A DNA stretch of 64,000 nucleotides. Source: Candidatus Zixiibacteriota bacterium. Lineage in GTDB: Bacteria; Zixibacteria; MSB-5A5; WJJR01; JAJRUJ01. The DNA lies in NCBI GenBank assembly GCA_020051695.1, contig JAGVQM010000021.1, positions 62,001 to 126,000 on the forward strand, given 5' to 3'. The notes under the pieces were generated by a model, which saw nothing but the letters and a program-made list of their open reading frames with translations, ran no database searches and was not told the DNA's origin. This document shows, piece by piece, positions 33,923 through 42,468 of the stretch (position 1 is its first letter; each line of letters begins with the position of its first letter). The translations under genes were made by a program, and so were the position numbers.

Positions 33923-36900
33923 ATGTCCTCTCCCTCTTCAAGGTTAATCCTTGTCGGTTTCCTGCTCTGCCTGGTTCCCGGAGTCTTGTCGGCGTCAATG
34001 ATGTACCCGGAATCGCTTAAACCGGAGGAGAACCGGGCCCTTACCGAGCAAAGCGGCTCGTTTTCCACGTCGTGTGTTGATGTCGATGTCAACAACCAGA
34101 CCCAGATTTCGACGTTTCGGCGCAGCGCTACCGACGCGTTGTATGAAGCGTCGCTGATGATTGGCGTGATAAACGACACCGATACAACTGTCTATCGGGA
34201 CATCTTTCAAGTGAATAAGTATGACGGCATTGACGATATCCATTCCGGCGACGGGATAACCACTTTTGAAATATCATCGAGCGACGCAAGCGTCCTCGGT
34301 CGAGTGACATACTCCTATGACCCGGATGATGCCGATAGTTGTGGATTCATCATCATTTATTACGACATTTACGGCTCCGCCGCCACGCCGCTGACCATTT
34401 TTTCGGGTCTTTGCGCCGATTTCGATCTTGATGACGCGATGTTGAACCAGAGTTCGTACGATGCCGATCGGGATATGGTTTACATGACCTCCGCGAGTTC
34501 GGATCGTGTTTGCGGCATGGCGCTGTTGTCCGGCAGTGCTCATAATTTGCGGGCCATCAATAATCCCACCGAAATCTACGACGGTTTTACCGATGGCGAG
34601 GCCTATAGCCACCTGGCCGCCACTGACAATACTGACGGAACCACCGGCGATGACTGGTCGATTCTGCTGAGTTTTGGCCAGGGCGTTATCAGCCAGGACG
34701 ATACCGTGCACTTTCAGGTGGCCTTGATGTACTCCATTTCAACGGTAACCGAATTGAACGAGATCCACGATCAGGCCGTGGCCTGGGCCGCGGGGCATGA
34801 TCCGTTCGGCAACCCGCTTGTCACGATCGAGGACCACTCATTTGATGATTCCTTTGGCGATAATAATGGTCGGCCCGACCCCGGAGAAAATAATATCGAG
34901 CTGCTGGTGACGGTTTCCAACCTCGCAGCCACGGCCCTGGGGCTGACCATGCACGCCGCGGCAGATTTCCCGGAAATCGTGTTTTCCAATGATGAATCTT
35001 CGTATGGTGATTTGCTCCCCGCCCAACAGGCCGACAATACCGCCGACCCGATCGTATTTTCAGTCGATGCCGGCTTTCCCCCGACGATCGTCGAGTTCGA
35101 GCTGACCTTCACCGCCAATTCGGGCGCTTATACCCTGATCGAGACGGTCACGGTTAATGTCGGCGACGAAATCCTGATTGTTGATGATGACAACGACCGT
35201 CTTCCGCCGCTGGAATATATGTATTATCAACGTGTGCTTGATTCCCTACGCATCCCCAACCGGGTTTGGCAAAAATCCTCGCTGGGCTCTCCCGACGCCG
35301 ACACCATGGCTGCTACCGCCGCCGTGCTCTGGTTTACCGGGGATACTCGGTTGGAGGTGTTGTCCGCCACCGATGTGAGCAACCTCGGGGCATTCCTTGA
35401 CGGCGGTGGCCGATTGTTCCTCACCGGGCAGGACATCGCCGAGGACCTGGCAGATGACGCCGATTCGACATTCCTGCGCGACTATCTCCATGTGCGTTTC
35501 GCGGCCGGCTCGCCGTTACCGCTGGCTAATGGTGTCGCCGGCGATCCTATTGGTGACGGGCACCAGGTTCCCCTGGGCGGCTCCGGCGGACAAAGCAACC
35601 AGTTGTCTCCCGATATCCTTGTCCCGGCCGACGATCTGGCCAAGCCGGTATATACCTACTACAACTCAACCAATGTTGCAGGCATTCACGCGGCCGACGG
35701 CTACCGTGTTGTTTACTTCGGCTTTGGTTGCGAGGCCATTGCCGATGGTCTGATGATGACGACTCGCGGGGAGGTCTATGTCAGTGTTATCGACTGGCTG
35801 AACCTGGGGGACGACGATCCCGATGGTGACGGCCTGACCAATGCCGTCGACAACTGCCCGAATCATTATAATCTTGATCAATTGGATACCGACCTGGACG
35901 GTGAAGGCGATCCCTGTGATACCGACGACGATAACGACGGCGTGCCTGATCTGTCCGACAATTGCCCGCTCGTTGATAATATCGGACAGGAAAATGCCGA
36001 TACGGACTCCCACGGAGACGTCTGCGATAATTGTCCGCTCACCGATAACGAAGACCAAAACGACGCCGACCAGGACGGCCTCGGGGACCTCTGCGATAAT
36101 TGCCCGACGACCGGCAACCCGGACCAGTTCGACGGCGATGGTGATAACGTGGGCGATGCGTGCGATAACTGCCCGACGACTCCGAACAGCGGCCAGGCAA
36201 ACGGCGACGGCGACAATGTGGGCGATGCCTGTGACAACTGCCCGACTATTGCCAACCAGACCCAGACCAACAGCGACCTTGACGGCCACGGTGATGCCTG
36301 CGACAATTGTCCCTCAACGACCAACCCCGGACAGGAAGACGGCGACACCGATAATGTCGGAGATGCCTGCGACAACTGCCTGACCGTCGCCAACCAGGAC
36401 CAGGCCAACAGTGACACGGACGGTTTCGGCAATGTCTGTGACAACTGCCCGACTGTCGGTAACCAGGACCAGCTTAACAGCGATAGTGACGCCCTCGGTG
36501 ATGCCTGCGATAATTGTCCCCTGGCCGACAACCAGAACCAGGCCGACGGCGACAACGATGATGTCGGCAATGTCTGCGACAACTGCCTGACGACACCCAA
36601 TACGGACCAGCAAAACAACGACACGGATGCCCTGGGCGATGCCTGTGATAATTGTCCGACCGTTAACAACCCTGACCAGGCCGATGGTGATGCCGATGGT
36701 GTCGGCAACGCCTGCGATAACTGCCCCACCAGGGCCAACGCCAACCAGGCCGATGCCGATGATGATGATGCCGGCGACCTCTGCGATAACTGCCTGACGA
36801 CGTCCAACCCCGCTCAGGAAGATTATGATTATGACCTGGTCGGCGATTCGTGCGACAATTGCATTTTCGTTCCCAACTCCATCCAGGAAGATGAAGACGG

Positions 36901-37393
36901 GGACGGCGTCGGTGATTACTGCGACCAGTGCTGGGGATATGACGATAACCTGGATGCCGACGGCGATGGAGTAGCGGACGGCTGCGATGAATGCCCCGGC
37001 TTCGCCGACAGCGACGACGGCGATGCCGACGGTGTCCCCGACAGCTGTGACAATTGCCCGGAGGCATATAATCCCGGGCAGGAGGACGAAGACCAGAATG
37101 ATATCGGCGATGCCTGCCAGTGTGACTGCAGTGAACACTGCAATATGGACGGTGTGGGAGGTTTCACGCCGGTGGACGTGGCGTACATTGTGAAATTCGT
37201 CTACAAACAGCAGGACGCGCGGCCGGTGCTGCCCAATTGTCCGGCCGGTAACGGCGATTGGGATTGCAACGGTATGGTCACGCCCCTGGATGTCACCTGG
37301 TATGTGCAATATGTCTATAAGTCATCCGGCATCGGCCCTTGCGATCCATGCAATTGTGCGCCATATCCGGGCAACTGCCCGACATTTCCGTAA
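33923..37393 (+). CDS. Large secreted protein with about 18 thrombospondin type 3 repeats and dockerin-like C-terminus
   Basis: The 1156-residue protein begins with a signal peptide (RLILVGFLLCLVPGVLSA). Residues about 30-420 are a beta-rich region of unknown family; about 415-625 resemble a class-I-glutaminase-like (Rossmann) domain with the LFLTGQDIAEDL segment. From about 630 to 1060 come roughly 18 calcium-binding TSP3 repeats, most of the 23-residue form DNCPTTGNPDQFDGDGDNV-GDAC. The end is a dockerin-like module (CDCSEHCNMDGVGG ... CDPC) with two EF-hand repeats, FTPVDVAYIVKFVYK and VTPLDVTWYVQYVYK. Such proteins are typically surface-displayed, stiff, calcium-dependent stalks. ATG 33923 follows AAAGGGGA. 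Confidence 0.9.
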   Translation: MSSPSSRLILVGFLLCLVPGVLSASMMYPESLKPEENRALTEQSGSFSTSCVDVDVNNQTQISTFRRSATDALYEASLMIGVINDTDTTVYRDIFQVNKYDGIDDIHSGDGITTFEISSSDASVLGRVTYSYDPDDADSCGFIIIYYDIYGSAATPLTIFSGLCADFDLDDAMLNQSSYDADRDMVYMTSASSDRVCGMALLSGSAHNLRAINNPTEIYDGFTDGEAYSHLAATDNTDGTTGDDWSILLSFGQGVISQDDTVHFQVALMYSISTVTELNEIHDQAVAWAAGHDPFGNPLVTIEDHSFDDSFGDNNGRPDPGENNIELLVTVSNLAATALGLTMHAAADFPEIVFSNDESSYGDLLPAQQADNTADPIVFSVDAGFPPTIVEFELTFTANSGAYTLIETVTVNVGDEILIVDDDNDRLPPLEYMYYQRVLDSLRIPNRVWQKSSLGSPDADTMAATAAVLWFTGDTRLEVLSATDVSNLGAFLDGGGRLFLTGQDIAEDLADDADSTFLRDYLHVRFAAGSPLPLANGVAGDPIGDGHQVPLGGSGGQSNQLSPDILVPADDLAKPVYTYYNSTNVAGIHAADGYRVVYFGFGCEAIADGLMMTTRGEVYVSVIDWLNLGDDDPDGDGLTNAVDNCPNHYNLDQLDTDLDGEGDPCDTDDDNDGVPDLSDNCPLVDNIGQENADTDSHGDVCDNCPLTDNEDQNDADQDGLGDLCDNCPTTGNPDQFDGDGDNVGDACDNCPTTPNSGQANGDGDNVGDACDNCPTIANQTQTNSDLDGHGDACDNCPSTTNPGQEDGDTDNVGDACDNCLTVANQDQANSDTDGFGNVCDNCPTVGNQDQLNSDSDALGDACDNCPLADNQNQADGDNDDVGNVCDNCLTTPNTDQQNNDTDALGDACDNCPTVNNPDQADGDADGVGNACDNCPTRANANQADADDDDAGDLCDNCLTTSNPAQEDYDYDLVGDSCDNCIFVPNSIQEDEDGDGVGDYCDQCWGYDDNLDADGDGVADGCDECPGFADSDDGDADGVPDSCDNCPEAYNPGQEDEDQNDIGDACQCDCSEHCNMDGVGGFTPVDVAYIVKFVYKQQDARPVLPNCPAGNGDWDCNGMVTPLDVTWYVQYVYKSSGIGPCDPCNCAPYPGNCPTFP
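35811..37110 (+). repeat. 69-base tandem repeats encoding TSP3 units
   Basis: About 18 in-frame units inside the coding sequence, many close to 69 bases, share the core encoding GDACDNCP. Neighbouring units are similar but not identical at DNA level, which argues for ageing duplications rather than recent expansion. Confidence 0.85.
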
Positions 37394-37424
37394 ACAAAAC
37401 GGAAATCGATTATAGTGTAACCCG

Positions 37425-37452
37425 CCCCGGCTGCCAAGCCGGGGTGGTTTTT
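37425..37452 (+). terminator. Intrinsic terminator after the TSP3-repeat gene
   Basis: CCCCGGCT pairs with AGCCGGGG over the loop GCCA, followed by TGGTTTTTATTT. It lies 32 bases past the stop codon. Confidence 0.75.
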
Positions 37453-37701
37453 ATTTGTGGGATAGGCATCTTCTGCCTAAGGCGAACAAGTGCCGATGCG
37501 TCCCGCCAGAGGGCGGGGCTTGGTTTTATTCTACTGGATTCCCCGCCTCCGCGGGGAATGACAAGATTGGTGATGACAGGGTTGCGTAGCTGTCCTTGTC
37601 ACCCCGGCCTCCGAGCCGGGGTCCAATTTCTCTCCTATAGACCCGCCGCCGCGGGGCACCCGTGCCACAACGCAACCCCCGGTGGACGGCAGACTCCTGT
37701 G

Positions 37702-37737
37702 AAAAAAACAAACCCACCGAGCAATTCGCTCGGTGGG
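37702..37737 (-). terminator. Intrinsic terminator after the cysteine-hexad gene
   Basis: On the minus strand CCCACCGAGC and GCTCGGTGGG form a ten-base perfect stem with a five-base loop, followed by a TTTGTTTTTTT run. It is about 30 bases past the stop codon at 37768. Confidence 0.8.
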
Positions 37738-37767
37738 TGGAATGGTTCGCGGCAATAACGCTGCCGA

Positions 37768-39249
37768 TTACCGCTCAATAATACTGCACATATCGCACGG
37801 GACGTTGAGAGGATTCCGGAACAGGTAATCGACGATCCGGACAACGTCAATCAAATTGATAATGCCGTCACAATTGATATCCCCACTGTTGATCACCGGA
37901 CAATCGGGATCGATAACCGGCGCAGGACCGTCACGGAAAACATAGTTGATCAGGTATACGGCATCACCCACGTCTACCGTGCCGCTGCCGTTGCAATCGC
38001 CATGGTTTGAACAATCGCACGGTTCACCACAGGTGTTGGCCCCCTGACACGTCGCCTCACCCGGACAGGTCGCCATCCCGAGGCAGGTTACCTCGCCGGG
38101 GCAGGTCGCCACGCCCGGACATGTCGGTTGCCCTAGGCACGTCGCCTGACCATCACACGTCGGAGAATTCGGACAGGTTTCCATCCCGGGACAGGTCGGG
38201 CAGCGGGCACAGGTGGCTTCGGTTAGACAGGTGATCCCGCAAGTGGTCATGCCTTCACACGTTTCGGACCCCGGGCACGTCGCTTGATCACCGCAGGACG
38301 GTGTCTGCGGACAGGTCGGCATGCCGGGACAGGTAGCACAACGGGCGCAGGTGGCTTCGGTCAGACAGGTGATCCCGCAGGTGGTCATGCCTTCACACGT
38401 TTCAGACCCCGGGCAGGTGGCCAGACCAACGCAAGTCGGAGTGTTCGGACAAGTTTCCATGCCGGGGCAGGTCGGGCAACGGGCGCAGGTGGCTTCGGTC
38501 AGACAGGTGATCCCACAGGTGGTCATGCCCTCGCAGGTTTCCTCACCGGGACAAGTCGGCATTCCCGGACAAGTCTGGGTGCCCTTACACGTAGTGTAGC
38601 CGGGACAAGTCGGCGTTCCGGGGCAGGTTCCCGCGCCGGCACATGTCGGATACCCATTACAGGTTATGTCGCATGTGCCGGCTGTCTGACAGGTAATTGT
38701 ACCCGGGCAGGTCGGGTAACCCTCACAGGTGACTTCACATGTCGGCATCCCCGTACAAGTCTCTGTACCACATGTCGGGGCCGTGCCGCAGGTGGCCGCT
38801 CCGGGGCACGTGGCCAGGGAGGCGCAGGTTTCCATCCCCGGACAGGTCATCTCACCCGGGCAGGTCGTATAGCCGATACACGTCGGCAACCCCGGGCAGG
38901 TCGGCATCCCCGGACAAGTCGGTGACTGATCGCAGGTCACCTCGCAGGTGGGTTCTCCGGCCATGGTCGGCGTGAATTGCGCCAGCACGGGTGACTCAAC
39001 GGGCATTTCTTTCGGCAAGTCGATGGGGATTTCCGCGACTGCTGCGGCAGGTGATTCTGCCGGTAGAGCATCAACTCCCGCGTCTTTGGTCCGGAAATCG
39101 TTCAGACTCCCCTGCAATGATTGTTCATACAGTGGGGAGATTTCCGGAGTGTCTGCCGCTGCTGCAGCGGCCCACAACAAACAGGCGATCAGGGCAAGTA
39201 CGCGGACGGTACCTGTGGAATGGTGTAGAAAACCACGAACAAAACTCAT
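37768..39249 (-). CDS. Secreted protein with about 54 cysteine hexads (TCPGxx) and dockerin-like C-terminus
   Basis: From ATG 39249 the protein is 493 residues. A signal peptide (VRVLALIACLLWAAAAAA) is followed by a 70-residue linker rich in Pro, Glu and Ala. Residues about 100-411 are an extraordinary array in which TC recurs every six residues, most often as TCPGMP or TCPGxx, with occasional four-residue steps (EVTC, GITC, DITC). Three copies of a 46-residue super-repeat occupy 237-374. The end (411-488) is a dockerin-like module bounded by CDC and CDMC, with EF-hand repeats GTVDVGDAVYLINYV and GIINLIDVVRIVDYL. The six-residue period would let all cysteines line one face of a left-handed beta-helix. 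No known family is recognised. Confidence 0.85.
   Translation of the reverse strand: MSFVRGFLHHSTGTVRVLALIACLLWAAAAAADTPEISPLYEQSLQGSLNDFRTKDAGVDALPAESPAAAVAEIPIDLPKEMPVESPVLAQFTPTMAGEPTCEVTCDQSPTCPGMPTCPGLPTCIGYTTCPGEMTCPGMETCASLATCPGAATCGTAPTCGTETCTGMPTCEVTCEGYPTCPGTITCQTAGTCDITCNGYPTCAGAGTCPGTPTCPGYTTCKGTQTCPGMPTCPGEETCEGMTTCGITCLTEATCARCPTCPGMETCPNTPTCVGLATCPGSETCEGMTTCGITCLTEATCARCATCPGMPTCPQTPSCGDQATCPGSETCEGMTTCGITCLTEATCARCPTCPGMETCPNSPTCDGQATCLGQPTCPGVATCPGEVTCLGMATCPGEATCQGANTCGEPCDCSNHGDCNGSGTVDVGDAVYLINYVFRDGPAPVIDPDCPVINSGDINCDGIINLIDVVRIVDYLFRNPLNVPCDMCSIIER
38128..38541 (-). repeat. Three tandem 138-base units inside the cysteine-hexad gene
   Basis: Each unit encodes 46 residues starting ETCEGMTTCGITCLTEATC. 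The copies agree over most of their length and differ mainly in the second half (PNTPTCVGLA, PQTPSCGDQA, PNSPTCDGQA), showing fairly recent duplication. Confidence 0.85.
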
Positions 39250-39732
39250 GTAACACCCCCGAGGCAAAATGAACCTTTTCTGCAAATTAACCGGTAATTG
39301 GTTCTTGTCAAGATATTTAGCTCCTGTTCCTTCCATTCCTATATATCGTCAGGTGGGAAGGATTACGCAACCCCAAAGTAGTTTTTCTAAGGCCAACGGG
39401 CGTAGGGACTTTGGCTTACGCTCACGGCGCCGACCGCCCACCCCCGGAGGAATGATTGACAATGCCCGCAGGCCCGTTTTACTTGGACAGGCGCGGCCGG
39501 CAGACCGGCTTGGCGCGGGAGGCGCGGATTGAGTAACCCACCGAGCGCTTCGCTTCTGTGGGATACCCGATGCTCCAGCGTCAGAAAATGATACCACAGT
39601 CGACATCTTCCGTATTATTTCGGGAGAAAAAGTTTATATTCGCCGAGGACTCGATATCGGGATCGGGCGTGATTGATAAGATGTAAGAATGCGAACTTAG
39701 ATAGGGAAATCGACGAAGTGCGGAAACAACCC
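39250..39732. other. Gap before the restriction-modification genes
   Basis: No gene is supported. It contains a partial relative of repeat family D near 39533-39570 (CCCACCGAGCGCTTCGCTTCTGTGGG). The base composition turns AT-rich after about 39600, marking the start of the restriction-modification island. Confidence 0.5.
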
Positions 39733-40656
39733 ATGATATTCAATAAATTCAAACCTGAGGCGTCGATTGTCCTTCATCACGGCGATTGTTTGGATTTCCT
39801 ACGCGATATACCGGATCGACGTATCCAATTAGTCGTGACATCCCCGCCGTACAACATCGGTAAAGAATATGAAAAAAAGCTTAAGCTTGAAACATATTTG
39901 GATCAGCAAGCGGAAATCATCCGTGAATGTGTTCGCTGTTTATCATTAAATGGGAGTATATGCTGGCAAGTGGGAAATTACGTGTCACGAGGCAGCATTG
40001 TGCCGCTCGACACAGTGCTATATCCCATTTTCATCAAAGCGGGATTGAAGCTTCGTAATCGTATCGTCTGGCACTTTGAGCATGGGTTGCATTGTACGAA
40101 CCGGTTTTCAGGCCGCTATGAGACAATTAATTGGTTCACGAAGTCCGACAATTACGTCTTCGATTTAGATCCTGTTCGAATCCCACAAAAATACCCGGGG
40201 AAGAAGTATTTCAAAGGCCCAAAAGCGGGAAAATACTCCTGCAACCCCAGGGGAAAGAATCCCAGTGATGTCTGGGATATCCCGAACGTGAAAAATAATC
40301 ATGTTGAAAAAACCGAACACCCATGTCAATTCCCGGTTGAATTGATCGAGCGATTGGTATTGTCCATGACGAAAACAAGCGATTGGGTGCTGGATCCTTT
40401 CGTGGGTACCGGCACAACTATTATCGCAGCAATTCGTCACGGCAGAAAGGCCGCTGGTGCAGAAATCTTGGATCGCTATATGAAGATCTCACGTGATAGA
40501 ATAGAAAAAGAGCATGCGGGCCTCCTGAAAACTCGCCCCATGGATAAACCGGTTTTTGACCCGCACCTCGCCGGCAAACAACTTACAACGAGCCCCTGGA
40601 AGAATTCAATGTGCGACCGGCAAGCGACACTTTTCCGAGAAACGGGACGCACTTGA
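39733..40656 (+). CDS. Type II DNA methyltransferase (beta class, N4-cytosine or N6-adenine)
   Basis: The 307-residue protein has the permuted beta-class order of amino-methyltransferases: catalytic motif IV TSPPYN first (near residue 37), then the target-recognition region with HFEHGLHCTNRFSGRYE, and the SAM-binding motif I DPFVGTGTT (near 219). A serine rather than aspartate at the first catalytic position (TSPPY) favours N4-cytosine methylation, as in the partner of BglII. The start is unclear: ATG 39733 lacks a good ribosome binding site, and the frame is open to TTG 39673. It is AT-rich relative to its surroundings and directly precedes a BglII-like endonuclease gene. Confidence 0.88.
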   Translation: MIFNKFKPEASIVLHHGDCLDFLRDIPDRRIQLVVTSPPYNIGKEYEKKLKLETYLDQQAEIIRECVRCLSLNGSICWQVGNYVSRGSIVPLDTVLYPIFIKAGLKLRNRIVWHFEHGLHCTNRFSGRYETINWFTKSDNYVFDLDPVRIPQKYPGKKYFKGPKAGKYSCNPRGKNPSDVWDIPNVKNNHVEKTEHPCQFPVELIERLVLSMTKTSDWVLDPFVGTGTTIIAAIRHGRKAAGAEILDRYMKISRDRIEKEHAGLLKTRPMDKPVFDPHLAGKQLTTSPWKNSMCDRQATLFRETGRT

Positions 40657-40668
40657 TGGTTTCCCTAC

Positions 40669-41280
40669 ATGAAAATTTGTGAAAAATATTCGCATCTCAA
40701 CGGCCTTGAATACCTGCTGGTCCACAAGCCCGATTTGTGGGAGGAAGTATGCAAGGTAATTGAGTGCGTTGATGCCGTGAAGTGCCGCACGAAGATATCA
40801 AAAGAAAAAAATATGAAAGGCAAGTTGCTCTACAGCCCAATTGACATGAATGCCAATTTCAAAAGGCTCCTTAAGAAGAAAAACTGGCATGAAAGTCGTG
40901 TAAGTTATTGGGTCACAAAGAACGAAAAACTCATCAGGAAAACGATGTCCCTTTCACCCAAGGAACAAAAGAGTCAGATAGAACAGTCTGGAGAAAAGCC
41001 GATTTTTAGTTATAATCAGACGGATTTTGTCAAATCCAGGGTTGCTATTGAAGTCCAATTTGGGAAATACTCATTCGTGGCGTACGACCTGTTTGTGAAG
41101 CATCTTGCGTTCTATGTTGGAGATCAAATTGATGTTGGCATCGAAATATTGCCGATGAAATCACTGCAAAGTCAAATGAGCTCAGGCGTGCCTTATTATG
41201 AAGGTGAATTTTATAACGTCGTGCGGCAAGGCCGAGGCGTGCCTGCCGTTCCTTTAATCCTAATCGGGATTGAACCATAA
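40669..41280 (+). CDS. BglII-like type II restriction endonuclease
   Basis: The 203-residue protein carries the BglII active-site arrangement: an aspartate in QTDF, a glutamate nine residues later and a glutamine two further on (AIEVQFG), the same spacing as D84, E93 and Q95 of BglII. The C-terminal PYYEGEFYNVVRQGRGVPA is also typical of the family. It cuts unmethylated target DNA; the recognition site cannot be read from the sequence. It begins 12 bases after the methyltransferase stop on the same strand, forming a compact restriction-modification pair of foreign composition. Confidence 0.82.
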   Translation: MKICEKYSHLNGLEYLLVHKPDLWEEVCKVIECVDAVKCRTKISKEKNMKGKLLYSPIDMNANFKRLLKKKNWHESRVSYWVTKNEKLIRKTMSLSPKEQKSQIEQSGEKPIFSYNQTDFVKSRVAIEVQFGKYSFVAYDLFVKHLAFYVGDQIDVGIEILPMKSLQSQMSSGVPYYEGEFYNVVRQGRGVPAVPLILIGIEP

Positions 41281-41305
41281 TCATCTGTTAGTCTATTTCC
41301 TTGCA

Positions 41306-41370
41306 ATCCGGCCCTTGGGGCGGCCAATCCGTGTGTAGTTTTCCGTCAGCCTGAAGGCTGACCGGCATAA
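41306..41370. repeat. Palindromic repeat family A, copy 2
   Basis: CCGTCAGCC-TGAA-GGCTGACCGG forms a perfect hairpin at the right half; the left half is a degraded CGGCCCTTGGGGCGGCC version. Confidence 0.6.
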
Positions 41371-41594
41371 AACCTGAAGACAAAAATCGGAGCATCCTGC
41401 GCCGTCAAGAATCCGTTCCTGACGGCGATGGCGCGAGTGGTTGCGGGATTGCCATTGTCAAATCTCCAAGTGATAATGGAGGCCGATAATGAATGACGAA
41501 CGGGCGCTGGTCGCCTTCATCGAATCCATGATCCGCCCGATGGAGGCGAACGGTGAGTAAGATTTCTTCGCGTCGTACGCTGAGTTGCGCTTTT

Positions 41595-41675
41595 GTCATT
41601 TCGACGAGCGCAAGCGAGGAGAAATCTTGCCCTGCGCAGGGGAAGATTTCTCGCCGCTTCGCGGCTCGAAATGAC
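41595..41675. repeat. Nested palindrome family C, copy 1
   Basis: The outer arms GTCATTTCGA and TCGAAATGAC enclose the inner arms GAGAAATCTT and AAGATTTCTC, so about 80 bases can fold as one long two-part hairpin. A half copy follows at 41679-41701. Confidence 0.75.
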
Positions 41676-41826
41676 AAGGCCGCTGCGCGGCTCGAAATGA
41701 CAGGATCAACGGAAGTTGGCAATGACAGGACCAGCGGGTGCTCAAAATGACAGGACGAGCGGGGGCTGGCAATCAAAGAATAGTCGGTTTCACGTTTTTA
41801 TCATTTCGTCCAGTGCAGCGCCCATT

Positions 41827-41907
41827 GTCATTTCGACGAGCGCTAACGAGGAGAAATCTTGCCCCGCACGGTGGAAGATTTCTCGCCGCTTCGCGGCTCG
41901 AAATGAC
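41827..41907. repeat. Nested palindrome family C, copy 2
   Basis: Same outer and inner arms as copy 1, in the same orientation. A half copy (CGCTGCGCGGCTCGAAATGAC) follows at 41941-41961. Confidence 0.75.
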
Positions 41908-42057
41908 AGCGTGGGTTGCGGCGGATGGAAAGAAGAACGCCGCTGCGCGGCTCGAAATGACGGCATGGACTTCAGCGGTTCGAAAGGAAAATGCCGCTTC
42001 CCAGGAACGAAATGACATCGCCTCGTCATTTCAGCAGGTGAAACGGGGAGATGCCCG

Positions 42058-42468
42058 ATGAAAGACCATAACTACTACGTCTACATCCTCACCAATTGGA
42101 ACAACAAAGTCATGTATATTGGGATAACGAACGACCTTGAGCGCCGACTGTACGAGCATAAAAACAAACTGGTCGACGGATTTACCAAGAAGTACAACGT
42201 AAACAAGCTGGTTTATTACGAACATGGAAACGACGTTCATGCCGTGATTGCAAGAGAGAAAGAAATTAAGAAATGGCGGCGGGAGAAGAAAGACAAATTG
42301 GTGATAACCATGAATCCCGAATGGAAAGATTTGAGTTCAGAGTGGCAAGCTTCTCCCAGAGATGGTATCTCGACGAGTACCGGCGCCCTGGTCATTTCGA
42401 CGAGCGCTGCGAGGAGAAATCTTGCCCCCACGGCGGAAGATTTCTCGCCGCTTCGCGGTTCGAAATGA
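42058..42468 (+). CDS. GIY-YIG nuclease-domain protein whose tail is encoded by a palindromic repeat
   Basis: The 136-residue protein has the compact GIY-YIG endonuclease fold: YVYILTNW near the start, YIGITNDLERRLYEHK with the catalytic tyrosine and arginine, and EKEIKKWRREKK with the metal-binding glutamate. Residues up to about 98 (NPEWKDLSSEW) form the whole known family. From about 110 to the stop the sequence is read from repeat family C, giving ISTSAARRNLAPTAEDFSPL, so the natural end was probably lost or extended by repeat insertion. Small proteins of this type are common and their function is unsettled. ATG 42058 follows CGGGGAGATG. Confidence 0.85.
   Translation: MKDHNYYVYILTNWNNKVMYIGITNDLERRLYEHKNKLVDGFTKKYNVNKLVYYEHGNDVHAVIAREKEIKKWRREKKDKLVITMNPEWKDLSSEWQASPRDGISTSTGALVISTSAARRNLAPTAEDFSPLRGSK

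Larger units (their letters stand above)
37394..37767. other. Gap between two convergent secreted-protein genes, with terminators and a dispersed repeat
   Basis: It contains the terminators of both flanking genes. Between them, about 37538-37640, lies a repeat-like stretch (ATTCCCCGCCTCCGCGGGGAAT and CACCCCGGCCTCCGAGCCGGGG hairpins) of the kind scattered in intergenic DNA elsewhere in the window. No gene is seen. Confidence 0.55.
41281..42057. other. 777-base repeat-rich, gene-free region
   Basis: It holds one copy of repeat family A, two full copies and several half copies of nested palindrome family C, and short degenerate pieces ending in AAATGACAGGA. Open frames here translate the repeats and are not genes. 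Confidence 0.7.

Noticed and set aside
35811-37110. Possible CRISPR array in the 69-base tandem repeats
   Set aside because: The units are in frame, encode calcium-binding TSP3 repeats and have no unique spacers.
36314-37309. Long minus-strand open frames across the TSP3-repeat gene (331 and 309 codons)
   Set aside because: They are mirror translations of the tandem repeats on the coding strand, with simple repetitive valine/isoleucine or serine-rich content and no ribosome binding site.
38284-38925. 213-codon plus-strand frame opposite the cysteine-hexad gene
   Set aside because: It is the antisense reading of the hexad repeats; the minus strand has the signal peptide, dockerin-like tail and terminator.
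41553-42061. Open frames of 65-107 codons in the repeat-rich region
   Set aside because: They read through palindromic repeat C in different frames, giving recurring ISTSA-type peptides, and lack initiation signals.
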